Shown piece by piece: positions 28,228 to 36,979 of a DNA stretch of 64,000 bases. The position numbers were made by a program, and so were the translations under genes. A model generated the notes under the pieces. The model was given only the letters and a program-made list of their open reading frames with translations, did no database searches and was not told the origin of the DNA. Source of the DNA: Lactobacillus intestinalis (lineage in GTDB: Bacteria; Bacillota; Bacilli; Lactobacillales; Lactobacillaceae); assembly GCF_024397795.1 (NCBI RefSeq), contig NZ_CP072983.1:992001-1056000 (forward strand). The letters are read 5' to 3'. How positions within the stretch are numbered: the stretch's first letter is position 1; every line of letters begins with the position of its first letter.

Positions 28228-29485
28228 TTGCGGTTACCTTAGTTGTTTGCTTATCTGAATCTTTACGCGTAATTCTGGGTTGTGCATGACGCGTAATAAC
28301 ATCCTTGGTAATTTCAACCTTTTCAATATCATCTTCACTAGGAGTCCTGTACATTACGTCCATCATTGAATTTTCAATGATAGTTCTTAATCCACGTGCA
28401 CCCATATTACGCTCAATAGCTAAATCAGCGATAGCCTTTAAAGCACCATCAGTAAATCTAAGATTTACCCCATCAAGAGATAGTAACTTTTGATATTGTT
28501 TAATCAAAGCATTCTTTGGTTCAGTAAGTACTCTTACTAAATCCTTGCTATTAAGCTTATCCAAAGTAGTAATAACTGGAATTCTCCCGATAAATTCAGG
28601 GATCATACCAAATTTTACCAAATCACCGGTAGTTAAATGATGAGTCCAGTCATCTTCATCCATCTGATTCAATTGATTTTCAGCGCCAAATCCAATTGTC
28701 TTCTTACCTAAACGGTTTTTAACAATTTGTTCGATTCCGTCAAAAGCCCCACCCACAATAAAGAGAATGTTTGAAGTATCCATCTTTATCATTTCTTGTT
28801 GAGGATGCTTACGTCCCCCTTGTGGTGGAACAGACGCAATGGTACCTTCCAAAATCTTCAATAAGGATTGTTGAACGCCTTCCCCTGATACATCTCGGGT
28901 AATTGAAACATTTTCTGACTTCTTAGAAATCTTATCAATTTCATCAATGTAAATGATACCGCGTTGAGCGCGTTCAATATCATAATCAGCGTTTTGTAAG
29001 AGCTTAAGCAAAATATTTTCTACGTCTTCTCCAACATAACCTGCTTCAGTTAAAGTAGTTGCATCAGCAATTGCAAAAGGAACATTCAAAATACGGGCTA
29101 AAGTTTGAGCCAAATAAGTTTTACCAGAACCCGTAGGTCCGATCATTGCAATATTTGACTTTTGAAGCTCAGTAGAAGAGTCAACATCCATTTGACTAAT
29201 CCGCTTATAGTGATTATATACGGCTACTGAGAGTACTCGTTTAGCGCGATCTTGACCAATTACATATTGATCAAGCTGTTCCTTAATTTCCATTGGTTTT
29301 GGTAAGTCACGAGCTTTTTTAAGAGAATCGACACGCAATTCATCATCAATAATTTTTTTAGATAAATCAACACATTCATTACAGATATATACACCATTAC
29401 CTGCAATCATTTTCTTGACTTGATCTTGAGTTTTACCACAAAAAGAGCATTTAATCTCTTCTTGATCTGTAAACTGTGTTGCCAT
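28217..29485 (-). CDS. clpX: ATP-dependent Clp protease ATP-binding subunit ClpX
   Basis: 422 aa AAA+ unfoldase that feeds ClpP. N-terminal zinc domain with C13, C16, C35, C38; Walker A GPTGSGKT (116-123); Walker [10 protein letters not shown]; sensor region GARGLRTI. Strong ribosome site AGAGGGGGAA. No CtsR-type box is visible just upstream. Lies between tig and ysxC. Confidence 0.97.
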   Translation of the reverse strand: MATQFTDQEEIKCSFCGKTQDQVKKMIAGNGVYICNECVDLSKKIIDDELRVDSLKKARDLPKPMEIKEQLDQYVIGQDRAKRVLSVAVYNHYKRISQMDVDSSTELQKSNIAMIGPTGSGKTYLAQTLARILNVPFAIADATTLTEAGYVGEDVENILLKLLQNADYDIERAQRGIIYIDEIDKISKKSENVSITRDVSGEGVQQSLLKILEGTIASVPPQGGRKHPQQEMIKMDTSNILFIVGGAFDGIEQIVKNRLGKKTIGFGAENQLNQMDEDDWTHHLTTGDLVKFGMIPEFIGRIPVITTLDKLNSKDLVRVLTEPKNALIKQYQKLLSLDGVNLRFTDGALKAIADLAIERNMGARGLRTIIENSMMDVMYRTPSEDDIEKVEITKDVITRHAQPRITRKDSDKQTTKVTANDN

Positions 29486-29562
29486 ATTATTCCCCCTCTA
29501 ATATCTACCATTTTAAGATTATCATAAAAACGGTAATAATAAAGAAATCTGCTCAATTATAG

Positions 29563-29599
29563 CAAAAAAGACAGCCAAATAACAGCTGCCTCTTTTATT
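29563..29599 (-). terminator. intrinsic terminator of tig
   Basis: On the minus strand AAAAGAGGCAGC pairs with GCTGTCTTTTTT (two G-T pairs), ending in T's. It separates tig from clpX. Confidence 0.75.
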
Positions 29600-29614
29600 A
29601 GAATAGTTTATGGA

Positions 29615-30940
29615 TTACTTATCAGACTTGTCGTCTTTGTCATCCTTAAGCTTTGACTTAGCAACTTGCTTAGCACCATCAGTAATAAGATCCATTGCCT
29701 TACGTACTGTGATATCGTGGCTCAACATGTCATCGCTCAAAGTTGCACGAACAGTCTTTTCGTCCATGTTGTATTCACTAGCAAGATCCTTAATTTCTTT
29801 ATCCATTTCTTCTTTAGTTGCTTCAAGACCTTCTGCAGCAACAATTGCTTCAAGAACTAAGTTAGTCTTTACACGTTCTGCTGCATCTTTAGCAAATTGT
29901 GCGCGTAATTGTTGTTCGTTGGTATTAGTCAACTTGTAGTAAGTTTGTGGATCGATACCTTGACGTTGCATATTACCCAAGTATTGGTTTAATTGAGTAT
30001 TAACATCGTCTTGGATCATTGCATCAGGAATTTCATCAATCTTAGCGTTGTCTACAGCGCCTTCGATTGCAGCTTGTTGGATAGCATCCTTAGCAGCTTC
30101 TTCCTTTTGTTCCTTCAAGTCTTTCTTGATCTTGTCTTTTAATTCATCAAGAGTTTCAACTGAATCATCAACGTCCTTAGCAAATTCATCGTCTAATTCT
30201 GGAAGTTGCTTTGATTTAACTTCATGAATCTTAGTTGCAAAATGAGCTTCCTTACCAGCTAAATCTTTTGCACCGTAATCTTCAGGGAAAGTTACTACAA
30301 CGTCAACATCATCGCCTGCTTCGTGACCAATAAGTTGATCTTCAAAACCAGGAATGAAAGTACCTGAACCTAATTCAAGTGAGTAGTTATCTGCGGAACC
30401 ACCATCAAATGGCTTGCCATCAATAGTACCCTTGTAATCAATAGTTACAGTGTCGCCCTTTTCAGCCTTACCCTTCTTAAGAACAAGTTCAGCATTTTGT
30501 TCACGACGCTTGTCAAGTTCAGCATCAATATCCTTAGCGTAAACACGAGTGTTTTGCTTTGGAACTTCGATACCCTTGTAGTCACCTAATTCAACTTCTG
30601 GTTCAACTGAAACAGTAGCCTTCATAGTCCAGTCTTTACCTTTATCCATTGAAACTGGTTCAATTCTAGGTTGACCAACAGCCTTAATGCCAGCTTCCTT
30701 AACAGCTGCTGCATATACAGTAGGCAATACCATGTTTAAAGCATCTTCATATAATGCTTCTTCACCGTAGTATTGATCAAAAATAACACGAGATACGTGG
30801 CCTTTTCTAAAACCAGGAACACGTAAATTCTTCTTTACTCTCTTAAAGGCTTGATCTAAGCCAGTTTTGATTTCATCTTGTGAAATATCAAAAGTAAGTT
30901 CACCGGTAGTCTTTCCGGTCTTTTCCCATTTAACAGACAT
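29615..30940 (-). CDS. tig: trigger factor
   Basis: 441 aa ribosome-bound chaperone and prolyl isomerase. The ribosome-binding signature is VPGFRKGHV near residue 42; the FKBP-type PPIase domain is about 160-245 ([13 protein letters not shown]); the helical C-terminal domain ends in a charged [10 protein letters not shown] tail. GGAGG ribosome site 10 nt before the ATG. Own promoter and terminator. Confidence 0.96.
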   Translation of the reverse strand: MSVKWEKTGKTTGELTFDISQDEIKTGLDQAFKRVKKNLRVPGFRKGHVSRVIFDQYYGEEALYEDALNMVLPTVYAAAVKEAGIKAVGQPRIEPVSMDKGKDWTMKATVSVEPEVELGDYKGIEVPKQNTRVYAKDIDAELDKRREQNAELVLKKGKAEKGDTVTIDYKGTIDGKPFDGGSADNYSLELGSGTFIPGFEDQLIGHEAGDDVDVVVTFPEDYGAKDLAGKEAHFATKIHEVKSKQLPELDDEFAKDVDDSVETLDELKDKIKKDLKEQKEEAAKDAIQQAAIEGAVDNAKIDEIPDAMIQDDVNTQLNQYLGNMQRQGIDPQTYYKLTNTNEQQLRAQFAKDAAERVKTNLVLEAIVAAEGLEATKEEMDKEIKDLASEYNMDEKTVRATLSDDMLSHDITVRKAMDLITDGAKQVAKSKLKDDKDDKSDK

Positions 30941-30991
30941 TAATTAAATACCTCCAATGTCATTTTGAGTTTGCTTCTTGCATACTAAGTT

Positions 30992-31020
30992 ATCTTACCT
31001 TAAACCTTAACAAAAAACAA
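30992..31020 (-). promoter_or_regulatory. promoter of tig
   Basis: TTGTTT (31015-31020), 17-nt spacer, TAAGAT (30992-30997) on the minus strand. Confidence 0.6.
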
Positions 31021-31030
31021 ATATAGAAGC

Positions 31031-31067
31031 AAAAAAATGCACTTTCCATGAAGAAAGTGCATCTTTT
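31031..31067. terminator. intrinsic terminator of tuf
   Basis: ATGCACTTTC (31037-31046)/GAAAGTGCAT (31053-31062) with A- and T-runs at both ends. Confidence 0.9.
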
Positions 31068-31085
31068 TAACTATATCGTTAGAAA

Positions 31086-32276
31086 TTAGTCAAGGATTTC
31101 AGTAACCTGACCGGCACCAACGGTACGACCACCTTCACGGATGGTGAACTTAGTACCCTTTTCGATGGCAGCTGGCTTGATCAAAGTAACAGTAAATTCT
31201 GTGTTATCACCAGGCATAACCATTTCAGTACCTTCTGGCAATTCAATTTCACCAGTAATATCAGTGGTGTGGAAGTAGAATTGTGGACGGTAGTCTGAGA
31301 AGAATGGGGTGTGACGGCCGCCTTCTTCCTTCTTCAATACATAAACTTGGCCCTTAAACTTACGGTGAGTTTGGATTGAACCAGGTGCAGCCAATACTTG
31401 ACCACGAACAACTTCATCACGGTCAACACCACGAAGCAATACACCAACGTTGTCTCCGGCTTCACCCAAGTCTAAAGTCTTGTGGAACATTTCCAAACCA
31501 GTAACAACTGACTTCTTAACGTCTTCTACCAAACCAACGATTTCAACTTCATCACCGACCTTAACAGTACCACGGTCGATACGACCAGAAGCAACAGTAC
31601 CACGACCAGTGATAGTGAATACGTCTTCAACTGGCATTAAGAATGGCTTGTCAGTTTGACGTTCTGGAGTTGGGATGTATTCGTCAACGATATCCATAAG
31701 CTTCAAGATTTGTTCTTGAGCTTCCTTGTCGCCTTGTAAAGCCTTCAAAGCTGAACCACGAACAACAGGAATATCGTCACCTGGGTAATCGTATTCAGTT
31801 AACAAGTCACGAACTTCCATTTCAACTAAGTCGATAAGTTCTGGGTCGTCAACTAAATCACACTTGTTTAAGAATACAACGATGTAGTTAACACCAACTT
31901 GACGAGCAAGCAAAATGTGTTCACGAGTTTGTGGCATAGGACCATCAGTTGCAGCTACAACTAAGATAGCACCGTCCATTTGAGCAGCACCAGTAATCAT
32001 GTTCTTGATGTAGTCAGCGTGACCTGGAGCGTCCATGTGAGCGTAGTGACGATTTTCAGTTTCGTATTCTACGTGGGCGGTATTAATAGTAATACCACGT
32101 TCCTTTTCTTCTGGGGCAGCATCGATTTGTGAGTAATCTTCAGCTTGTGCTAATCCCTTTTCAGCCAAAACAGTAGTAATAGCCGCAGTTAAAGTAGTCT
32201 TACCGTGGTCAACGTGACCGATAGTACCAATGTTTACGTGTGGCTTTGTTCTAACGTAATGTTCTTTTTCTGCCAT
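31086..32276 (-). CDS. tuf: elongation factor Tu
   Basis: 396 aa. Delivers aminoacyl-tRNA to the ribosome. P-loop GHVDHGKT (20-27), [12 protein letters not shown] and the C-terminal [13 protein letters not shown] are intact. ATG 32276 is chosen because AGGAGGGTC lies 8 nt upstream; a longer in-frame start at 32303 is ruled out by this. Codon use is strongly biased, as expected for a highly expressed gene. Single gene with a roughly 130-nt leader. Confidence 0.98.
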   Translation of the reverse strand: MAEKEHYVRTKPHVNIGTIGHVDHGKTTLTAAITTVLAEKGLAQAEDYSQIDAAPEEKERGITINTAHVEYETENRHYAHMDAPGHADYIKNMITGAAQMDGAILVVAATDGPMPQTREHILLARQVGVNYIVVFLNKCDLVDDPELIDLVEMEVRDLLTEYDYPGDDIPVVRGSALKALQGDKEAQEQILKLMDIVDEYIPTPERQTDKPFLMPVEDVFTITGRGTVASGRIDRGTVKVGDEVEIVGLVEDVKKSVVTGLEMFHKTLDLGEAGDNVGVLLRGVDRDEVVRGQVLAAPGSIQTHRKFKGQVYVLKKEEGGRHTPFFSDYRPQFYFHTTDITGEIELPEGTEMVMPGDNTEFTVTLIKPAAIEKGTKFTIREGGRTVGAGQVTEILD

Positions 32277-32307
32277 TAAAATGACCCTCCTGTAAATTTG
32301 CAAGAAG

Positions 32308-32329
32308 TCCGTTGAGATAAGTTAACGGA
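32308..32329 (-). other. hairpin in the tuf leader
   Basis: TCCGTT (32308-32313)/AACGGA (32324-32329). The leader 5' of it also has GGCAA and TTGCC ends (about 32364-32400) that could enclose a larger fold. No T-run follows, so it is not a terminator. Confidence 0.45.
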
Positions 32330-32420
32330 TAATTCTCTGTTGAATATTGTACTACTTTCATCGGCAAATGCCTAGTATTTTAATGCTTAGTGCCTTGCCT
32401 AATGAAAATATCCTTTGCTA

Positions 32421-32448
32421 ATTATACTAAATACTTTGAAAAAGTAAA
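32421..32448 (-). promoter_or_regulatory. promoter of tuf
   Basis: TTTACT (32443-32448), 16-nt spacer, consensus TATAAT (32421-32426) on the minus strand. Confidence 0.75.
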
Positions 32449-32462
32449 CCTTTTTTGCACAA

Positions 32463-33323
32463 TTATTTAAATAAATTTGCATAAACTTTTTCTAACAATT
32501 GCTGGTGAGAGCCCCCATTATTAGTTTGAAGATACAACGCTAAATCTTTTGCAAAACTATCAGGTTCATCAACATATTTATCAAGCCGAGGATATAAATT
32601 ACCCAATACCAAGTTAGCTTCACCAATCATCATTCCTAACTGAGCTGGACTATGGTAAAACCTATCTCCTAAGCTAGAAATTACTTCTTTAAAGAGTGGA
32701 TCTTTTTCTAGAAGGTTTGCTTTAGCAGGAATAAATTCCTCTTCTTGACCAAGAATTAATACTTTCATAGGATCTTTAATCCCTAAACGAACCAAATCAG
32801 CACACAGTGCAATTCTTAACGCAAAATTTTGACTTGGATCCAACAATATACTTTGGGCAAAATTCTTAAAATTATTCAAATCAAGTTTCAATAATTTCAA
32901 ATATTCTATTTGGCTTAAAGAAGTACTATTTCTTATCTCTTGCATGATCTTAAATTGCCTAGAAGTTTCAACTGGAATAATTTCTATCTCTAACTTTTTA
33001 TTGAGCAAATTTTCAACCTCTTTTGCTTCAATAAAGAAATTATTTGCTTGTAATATTTTTAAATATTCATCAAATACATGACTATTAGAAAAAAGATCAG
33101 GCTCTTCTTTTATTAAAAAATATGCCTGATCTTCCTGCTTATTTAGCAAATAAAGTTCACACAATTTTAAAACCACTTCAGTTGAATGACCATCATTTAA
33201 GGCTTCTTCTAAATTTTGAATTGCGGAATCTATATTTCCTTGATCTTGATCTTTTTTCGCAAGTTTAATTAGATTTTTTTGACTTAGAGTTGTCAATTTT
33301 ACTCTTAGCCTCTTTCTTCTCAC
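32463..33323 (-). CDS. TPR-like hypothetical protein
   Basis: Up to 286 aa, almost all helical, with tetratricopeptide-like repeats near the N-terminus (DSAIQNLEEALNDGHSTEVVLKLCELYLLNK and the following turn). No catalytic motif. It overlaps the end of RNase J2 by 59 nt if GTG 33323 is the start; a TTG at 33296 (overlap 32 nt), with GAGG about 13 nt upstream, would give a shorter form. Probably a protein-interaction factor co-expressed with RNase J2. Function unknown. Confidence 0.78.
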   Translation of the reverse strand: MRRKRLRVKLTTLSQKNLIKLAKKDQDQGNIDSAIQNLEEALNDGHSTEVVLKLCELYLLNKQEDQAYFLIKEEPDLFSNSHVFDEYLKILQANNFFIEAKEVENLLNKKLEIEIIPVETSRQFKIMQEIRNSTSLSQIEYLKLLKLDLNNFKNFAQSILLDPSQNFALRIALCADLVRLGIKDPMKVLILGQEEEFIPAKANLLEKDPLFKEVISSLGDRFYHSPAQLGMMIGEANLVLGNLYPRLDKYVDEPDSFAKDLALYLQTNNGGSHQQLLEKVYANLFK

Positions 33324-35058
33324 TATTCTTAGCGCGTTTATTTACACTATCTTTTTTATTATTTTTCTTTTGTAAAGCACGATGGCGGTTTTGGTTTACC
33401 TCCATCACTACAGGTAAAACTACAGGTCTACGATTGGTTTTCTTATACAAAAATTTTTCCAAATCATTACGGATATCTTGCTTAAGTTCAGTCCAATCAA
33501 ACTTCTTATGCTCAAAATTGTTATCAATTGCATTTTTTATCACATCAACTGATTCTCGCATAAGCTGATGGTTAGCTTTAATATAAACAAAGCCGCGGCT
33601 AGTGACTTGTGGTTGGGCTACAATCTTTTTCTTCTTTCGATCAATTGTAACCACTGCAATAAAGATACCATCATCTGAGAGAACTTCTCTATCTCTTAAG
33701 ACAATATTGCCTACATCTCCCACTCCAGAACCATCAATCATAGTGTCTTCACCTGGAACAGGATCACTTAAGTAAAAGCGCTTCTTAGTATAATCGTACT
33801 TTAAACAATCACCATTTTTAGTAATATATACATCATCTTTATTCATACCAGCTTTAAGTGCCAAGTTTTTATGAATCTCAAGTAATCTGTATTCACCAAT
33901 AACTGGAATTAAAAACTTAGGCTTCAAGGTATCAATTAGAATTTGCAAATCTCGTCCAGTAGCATGGCCGCTAGTGTGCTTGTTTCTTCCAAGCTCAATT
34001 ACTGTACCACCAGCACGATAAATCATATCACTGGTTTGAGCCACCATGGTTTCAACAGCATGAGATGGAGTAGTTGCAATAAATACAAGATCACCTTTAT
34101 GGATGTTGATCATGCTATGGCGCTTTTTAGCCATTTTTTGGAGAGAATTCAGTGGTTCACCCATGCGGCCAGTTTCCAAAATAACAGTCTTATCGTCAGG
34201 AGTCGTCTTCAAATCTTTTACGCGCATTAAAAGACCCTTAGGCACCTTCAAATAGCCTAATTTCATGGCCGTACGAACAATTTTAGCAACATCACGCCCA
34301 GTAAGCAGAACTCGCTTTCCAGTCGCATGAGCTGCATTCAAAACTTCTTGTACACGATTTAAATTAGATGCCTTAGCAGCAACAATAATTCTTCCTTTAG
34401 CATTTCTAAATACATCAGTCACGTATTGACCAATATCTTGTTCGGACGCACTTGGGAAAGATGCCTCTGCATTTGAAGAATCACTAAGAAGCGCAAGTAC
34501 ACCCTTTTGTTCGATTTCAGCCAAACGATCCATATCAGTACGATAATCAGGAGCAGCTGTAGGATCAAACTTAAAGTCACCAGTATATACTACTTCCCCT
34601 TCTGGAGTATGAATGTCAATCCCAAGAGAGCCCGGAATTGAGTGAGTAGTATGGAAGAAGGAAACACTGGCATTCTTAAAATCGATTTCAGTATCAGCAT
34701 CAATTACATGGAATAAACTATTATCGCAATGTTTATTCTCTCTTTTAACTTCAATTTTAGCCAATTCAATTGTTAATTCTGAACCAAATACTGGAATATC
34801 ATATTGGCGTAAAATATACGGCAAAGCACCAATAGAGTCTGCATGCCCATGGGTAAGAAAAATCCCGGCCACGCGATCACCATATTCTTTAAAGAAGTCA
34901 AGATCTGGAATCACAACATCAATTCCAAACAAAGAACTATCTGGATACTTTAAACCTGCATCCATGACAAAAATTTCATCGTTTACTTGAACGGCAAACA
35001 TATCTTTTCCTTGTTCGCGTACACCGCTCAAGATCATAATTTTAATTTGATCAGTCAT
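33265..35058 (-). CDS. rnjB: ribonuclease J2
   Basis: 597 aa metallo-beta-lactamase/beta-CASP RNase. The metal site reads THGHADS (H70, H72, D74, S75) where the active J1 enzyme has HGHEDH, so one ligand His is Ser. Reduced catalytic activity and a partner role for RNase J1 (rnjA at 46888) are expected from this family. The C-terminus is an unusual Lys/Ser/Asn-rich tail (about 560-597). The start is supported by AAGGATAGG about 7 nt upstream. Own extended -10 promoter. Confidence 0.92.
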   Translation of the reverse strand: MTDQIKIMILSGVREQGKDMFAVQVNDEIFVMDAGLKYPDSSLFGIDVVIPDLDFFKEYGDRVAGIFLTHGHADSIGALPYILRQYDIPVFGSELTIELAKIEVKRENKHCDNSLFHVIDADTEIDFKNASVSFFHTTHSIPGSLGIDIHTPEGEVVYTGDFKFDPTAAPDYRTDMDRLAEIEQKGVLALLSDSSNAEASFPSASEQDIGQYVTDVFRNAKGRIIVAAKASNLNRVQEVLNAAHATGKRVLLTGRDVAKIVRTAMKLGYLKVPKGLLMRVKDLKTTPDDKTVILETGRMGEPLNSLQKMAKKRHSMINIHKGDLVFIATTPSHAVETMVAQTSDMIYRAGGTVIELGRNKHTSGHATGRDLQILIDTLKPKFLIPVIGEYRLLEIHKNLALKAGMNKDDVYITKNGDCLKYDYTKKRFYLSDPVPGEDTMIDGSGVGDVGNIVLRDREVLSDDGIFIAVVTIDRKKKKIVAQPQVTSRGFVYIKANHQLMRESVDVIKNAIDNNFEHKKFDWTELKQDIRNDLEKFLYKKTNRRPVVLPVVMEVNQNRHRALQKKNNKKDSVNKRAKNSEKKEAKSKIDNSKSKKSN

Positions 35059-35132
35059 TATTAATTCCTATCCTTAATTTTAATTTTTTATTTTGTGGGT
35101 TTAAAAACCAAACGTAAATAGAATCTTAATTA

Positions 35133-35162
35133 ATTTTAGCATAAAGACAGTAATTATGACAA
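35133..35162 (-). promoter_or_regulatory. promoter of rnjB
   Basis: TTGTCA (35157-35162), 18-nt spacer, TAAAAT (35133-35138) preceded by TGC, an extended -10. Confidence 0.65.
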
Positions 35163-35165
35163 AAC

Positions 35166-35198
35166 GAAAAAAGCCAGCTCCAAATTGAGCTGACTTTT
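35166..35198 (-). terminator. intrinsic terminator of rpsO
   Basis: The minus strand AAAAGTCAGCTC pairs with GGAGCTGGCTTTTTT (one mismatch or G-T pair near the base). Confidence 0.85.
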
Positions 35199-35216
35199 CT
35201 TAGCAAAATGAATGAA

Positions 35217-35486
35217 TTAACGACGTAAACCTAACTTCTTGATTAATTCACGGTAACGGTTAATGTCATTTTCTTGTAAGTAACGAAGCAAGTTACGACG
35301 GTGACCAATCTTCTTAAGCAAACCAACGTATGAGTGGTGGTCATGCTTGTGTGACTTCATGTGGTCAGTCAAGTTGTTAATATCAGCAGTTAAAACAGCA
35401 ACTTGAACTTCAACTGAACCAGTATCGCCTTCGTGAGTTGCGTATTCCTTAATGATTTCGTCTTTCTTAGCTTTTGAAATTGCCAT
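35217..35486 (-). CDS. rpsO: 30S ribosomal protein S15
   Basis: 89 aa, standard length. Central [19 protein letters not shown] and RRNLLRYL segments are the 16S rRNA-binding helices. ATG 35486 with AAAGGTGAAG upstream is the start; an in-frame codon at 35507 is a leader artefact. A folded leader (35518-35567) probably mediates autoregulation. Confidence 0.97.
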   Translation of the reverse strand: MAISKAKKDEIIKEYATHEGDTGSVEVQVAVLTADINNLTDHMKSHKHDHHSYVGLLKKIGHRRNLLRYLQENDINRYRELIKKLGLRR

Positions 35487-35517
35487 AATTATTTCTTCAC
35501 CTTTCAATAAACAATTG

Positions 35518-35567
35518 CCATTAACAACGTCTGCCGTCAGGTGTGAGCGAACAAACAGCGTTAATGG
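35518..35567 (-). promoter_or_regulatory. S15 leader (autoregulatory structure)
   Basis: The minus strand has CCATTAACG at one end and CGTTGTTAATGG at the other, enclosing a branched region with GCTCACACCTGACGGC. Leaders of rpsO in low-GC Gram-positives bind S15 and repress translation. The match to a specific leader class is by position and fold. Confidence 0.55.
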
Positions 35568-35582
35568 TTCACAACAATAAAT

Positions 35583-35611
35583 ATACTACATGCTATTTTT
35601 TTAAAAAGCAA
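35583..35611 (-). promoter_or_regulatory. promoter of rpsO
   Basis: TTGCTT (35606-35611), 17-nt spacer, TAGTAT (35583-35588) on the minus strand. Confidence 0.6.
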
Positions 35612-35623
35612 GCACAAATTACC

Positions 35624-35652
35624 TTGCATGAAATAATATTCTTAAGTATAAT
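35624..35652 (+). promoter_or_regulatory. promoter of rpsT
   Basis: TTGCAT (35624-35629), 17-nt spacer, consensus TATAAT (35647-35652). Confidence 0.8.
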
Positions 35653-35690
35653 CAATTAAGTAAAATTACCAGTTAATGGAGGTGAATTTC

Positions 35691-35942
35691 ATGCCACAAA
35701 TCAAATCAGCTATCAAACGTGTTAAGACTCAAGACGCTACTAGAAAGCACAAGGCTGCACAAATGAACGAACTCAGAACTGCTGTTAAGAAGTTCAAAGC
35801 CGCTGTTGCAGCTGGTGAAAAAGACGCCTCCAAGTTGCGTTTAGAAGCAGAAAGTGCTTTGGATAAGGCCGTTTCAAGAGGATTAATCCACAAGAACAAG
35901 GCTAGTCGTGATAAGAGTCGTTTGGCTAAGTTAGCTAAGTAA
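35691..35942 (+). CDS. rpsT: 30S ribosomal protein S20
   Basis: 83 aa, lysine-rich and helical, starting [11 protein letters not shown]. The GGAGGTGA ribosome site 6 nt before ATG 35691 fixes the start. S20 binds 16S rRNA early in assembly. Convergent with holA, separated by a bidirectional hairpin. Confidence 0.96.
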   Translation: MPQIKSAIKRVKTQDATRKHKAAQMNELRTAVKKFKAAVAAGEKDASKLRLEAESALDKAVSRGLIHKNKASRDKSRLAKLAK

Positions 35943-35958
35943 TTACTCTTAGAAAATC

Positions 35959-35994
35959 AAAAAGCTCGAGATATTTATATCTCGGGCTTTTTTT
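35959..35994. terminator. intrinsic terminator of rpsT
   Basis: AAAGCTCGAGATAT pairs with ATCTCGGGCTTT (one mismatch), then T's to 35994; it overlaps the holA stop. Confidence 0.85.
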
Positions 35995-36979
35995 ACGCAT
36001 TCAGAATATACATTTTTAAGAATTCATCAGATTGATAAGTCCCATTTTTATATTTAAAATCTAATTCTATTGCTTTTTCAAGCATCTGCTCTAATTTTTC
36101 AATAGGAATTCTTTTTTTCAAAGCTAACTTCACACGATAAGGATGAATTCCCAATTCTTTAACAATTTGGGTCTCACTTCGACTTCGCTCAGCCAAAACT
36201 TTAACTACTAATAGAACCTCTATCTGACTTTCAAACACTGCCAACAGTTGAATAGGATTAACTCCTTCTCGCAATTGATTTTCGAGTCGAGTAAGAGCTT
36301 GTTGATAATTTCTATTAAAAGCTGCTTCTAAAATTTCAAATACATTTTGAGCCAAAGAAAGTTCGATATTTTCAGCCACCATTTTTTCGGTAATTTTTTG
36401 ATTTTGGGCTACAATTTTAAGTTTACTGTAATTACTTAAAATTGTATCCATTACTTGATCGCTACGTTCTACGAGTAATTGCAAAGCAGACTGGGTAATT
36501 ATATATCCTTCTGCTTTGATTATTGACTTAGCAACTGCACTAACTTCGTAGGATTTAATTTTCGGATTGATCACATTAAAATTATTCATCACGGTTTTTG
36601 TGATCTTTTTGCGTTTATCAAGTTTCTCATAAGATGCAACCATTACAATAACATCATCAAGTTCATTAATATGAGAAAAAATCTCCTGCAATTGATCTAG
36701 CTGCTTCTTAAATTTCTTAGCTACTTTAGAAGTTAAAAAGAACGGATTCTTTACAATAACTATTTTTTGTGCACTAAATAAGCTTGATTCGGTTAAATTA
36801 GCTATTAATTCATCCAACCCATCGTTTTCACAGTCAACTGTAATTCGATCTAAGTCCTTAAATTTATCTTCTCTAGTATAAGACCGAGCTATATAATCAT
36901 TTAAAAAATCATCTTCTCCCCAAATCAAGGTTTGGGGAACATCGGCTGCAGTATTGTTAAATAATGAGAGTAGAGTCAC
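35993..36979 (-). CDS. holA: DNA polymerase III subunit delta
   Basis: 328 aa clamp-loader subunit that opens the sliding clamp. N-terminal AAA+-like domain lacking a functional Walker A, with the LIWGEDDFLNDYI opening typical of the family; the C-terminal helical collar ends YIL. It overlaps comEC by 4 nt (ATGA). The comEC-holA order is common in Firmicutes. Confidence 0.93.
   Translation of the reverse strand: MTLLSLFNNTAADVPQTLIWGEDDFLNDYIARSYTREDKFKDLDRITVDCENDGLDELIANLTESSLFSAQKIVIVKNPFFLTSKVAKKFKKQLDQLQEIFSHINELDDVIVMVASYEKLDKRKKITKTVMNNFNVINPKIKSYEVSAVAKSIIKAEGYIITQSALQLLVERSDQVMDTILSNYSKLKIVAQNQKITEKMVAENIELSLAQNVFEILEAAFNRNYQQALTRLENQLREGVNPIQLLAVFESQIEVLLVVKVLAERSRSETQIVKELGIHPYRVKLALKKRIPIEKLEQMLEKAIELDFKYKNGTYQSDEFLKMYILNA

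Noticed and set aside
29610..29939. 109-codon frame opposite tig
   Set aside because: Ser/Leu-rich antisense translation of the trigger factor helical domain; no start signals.
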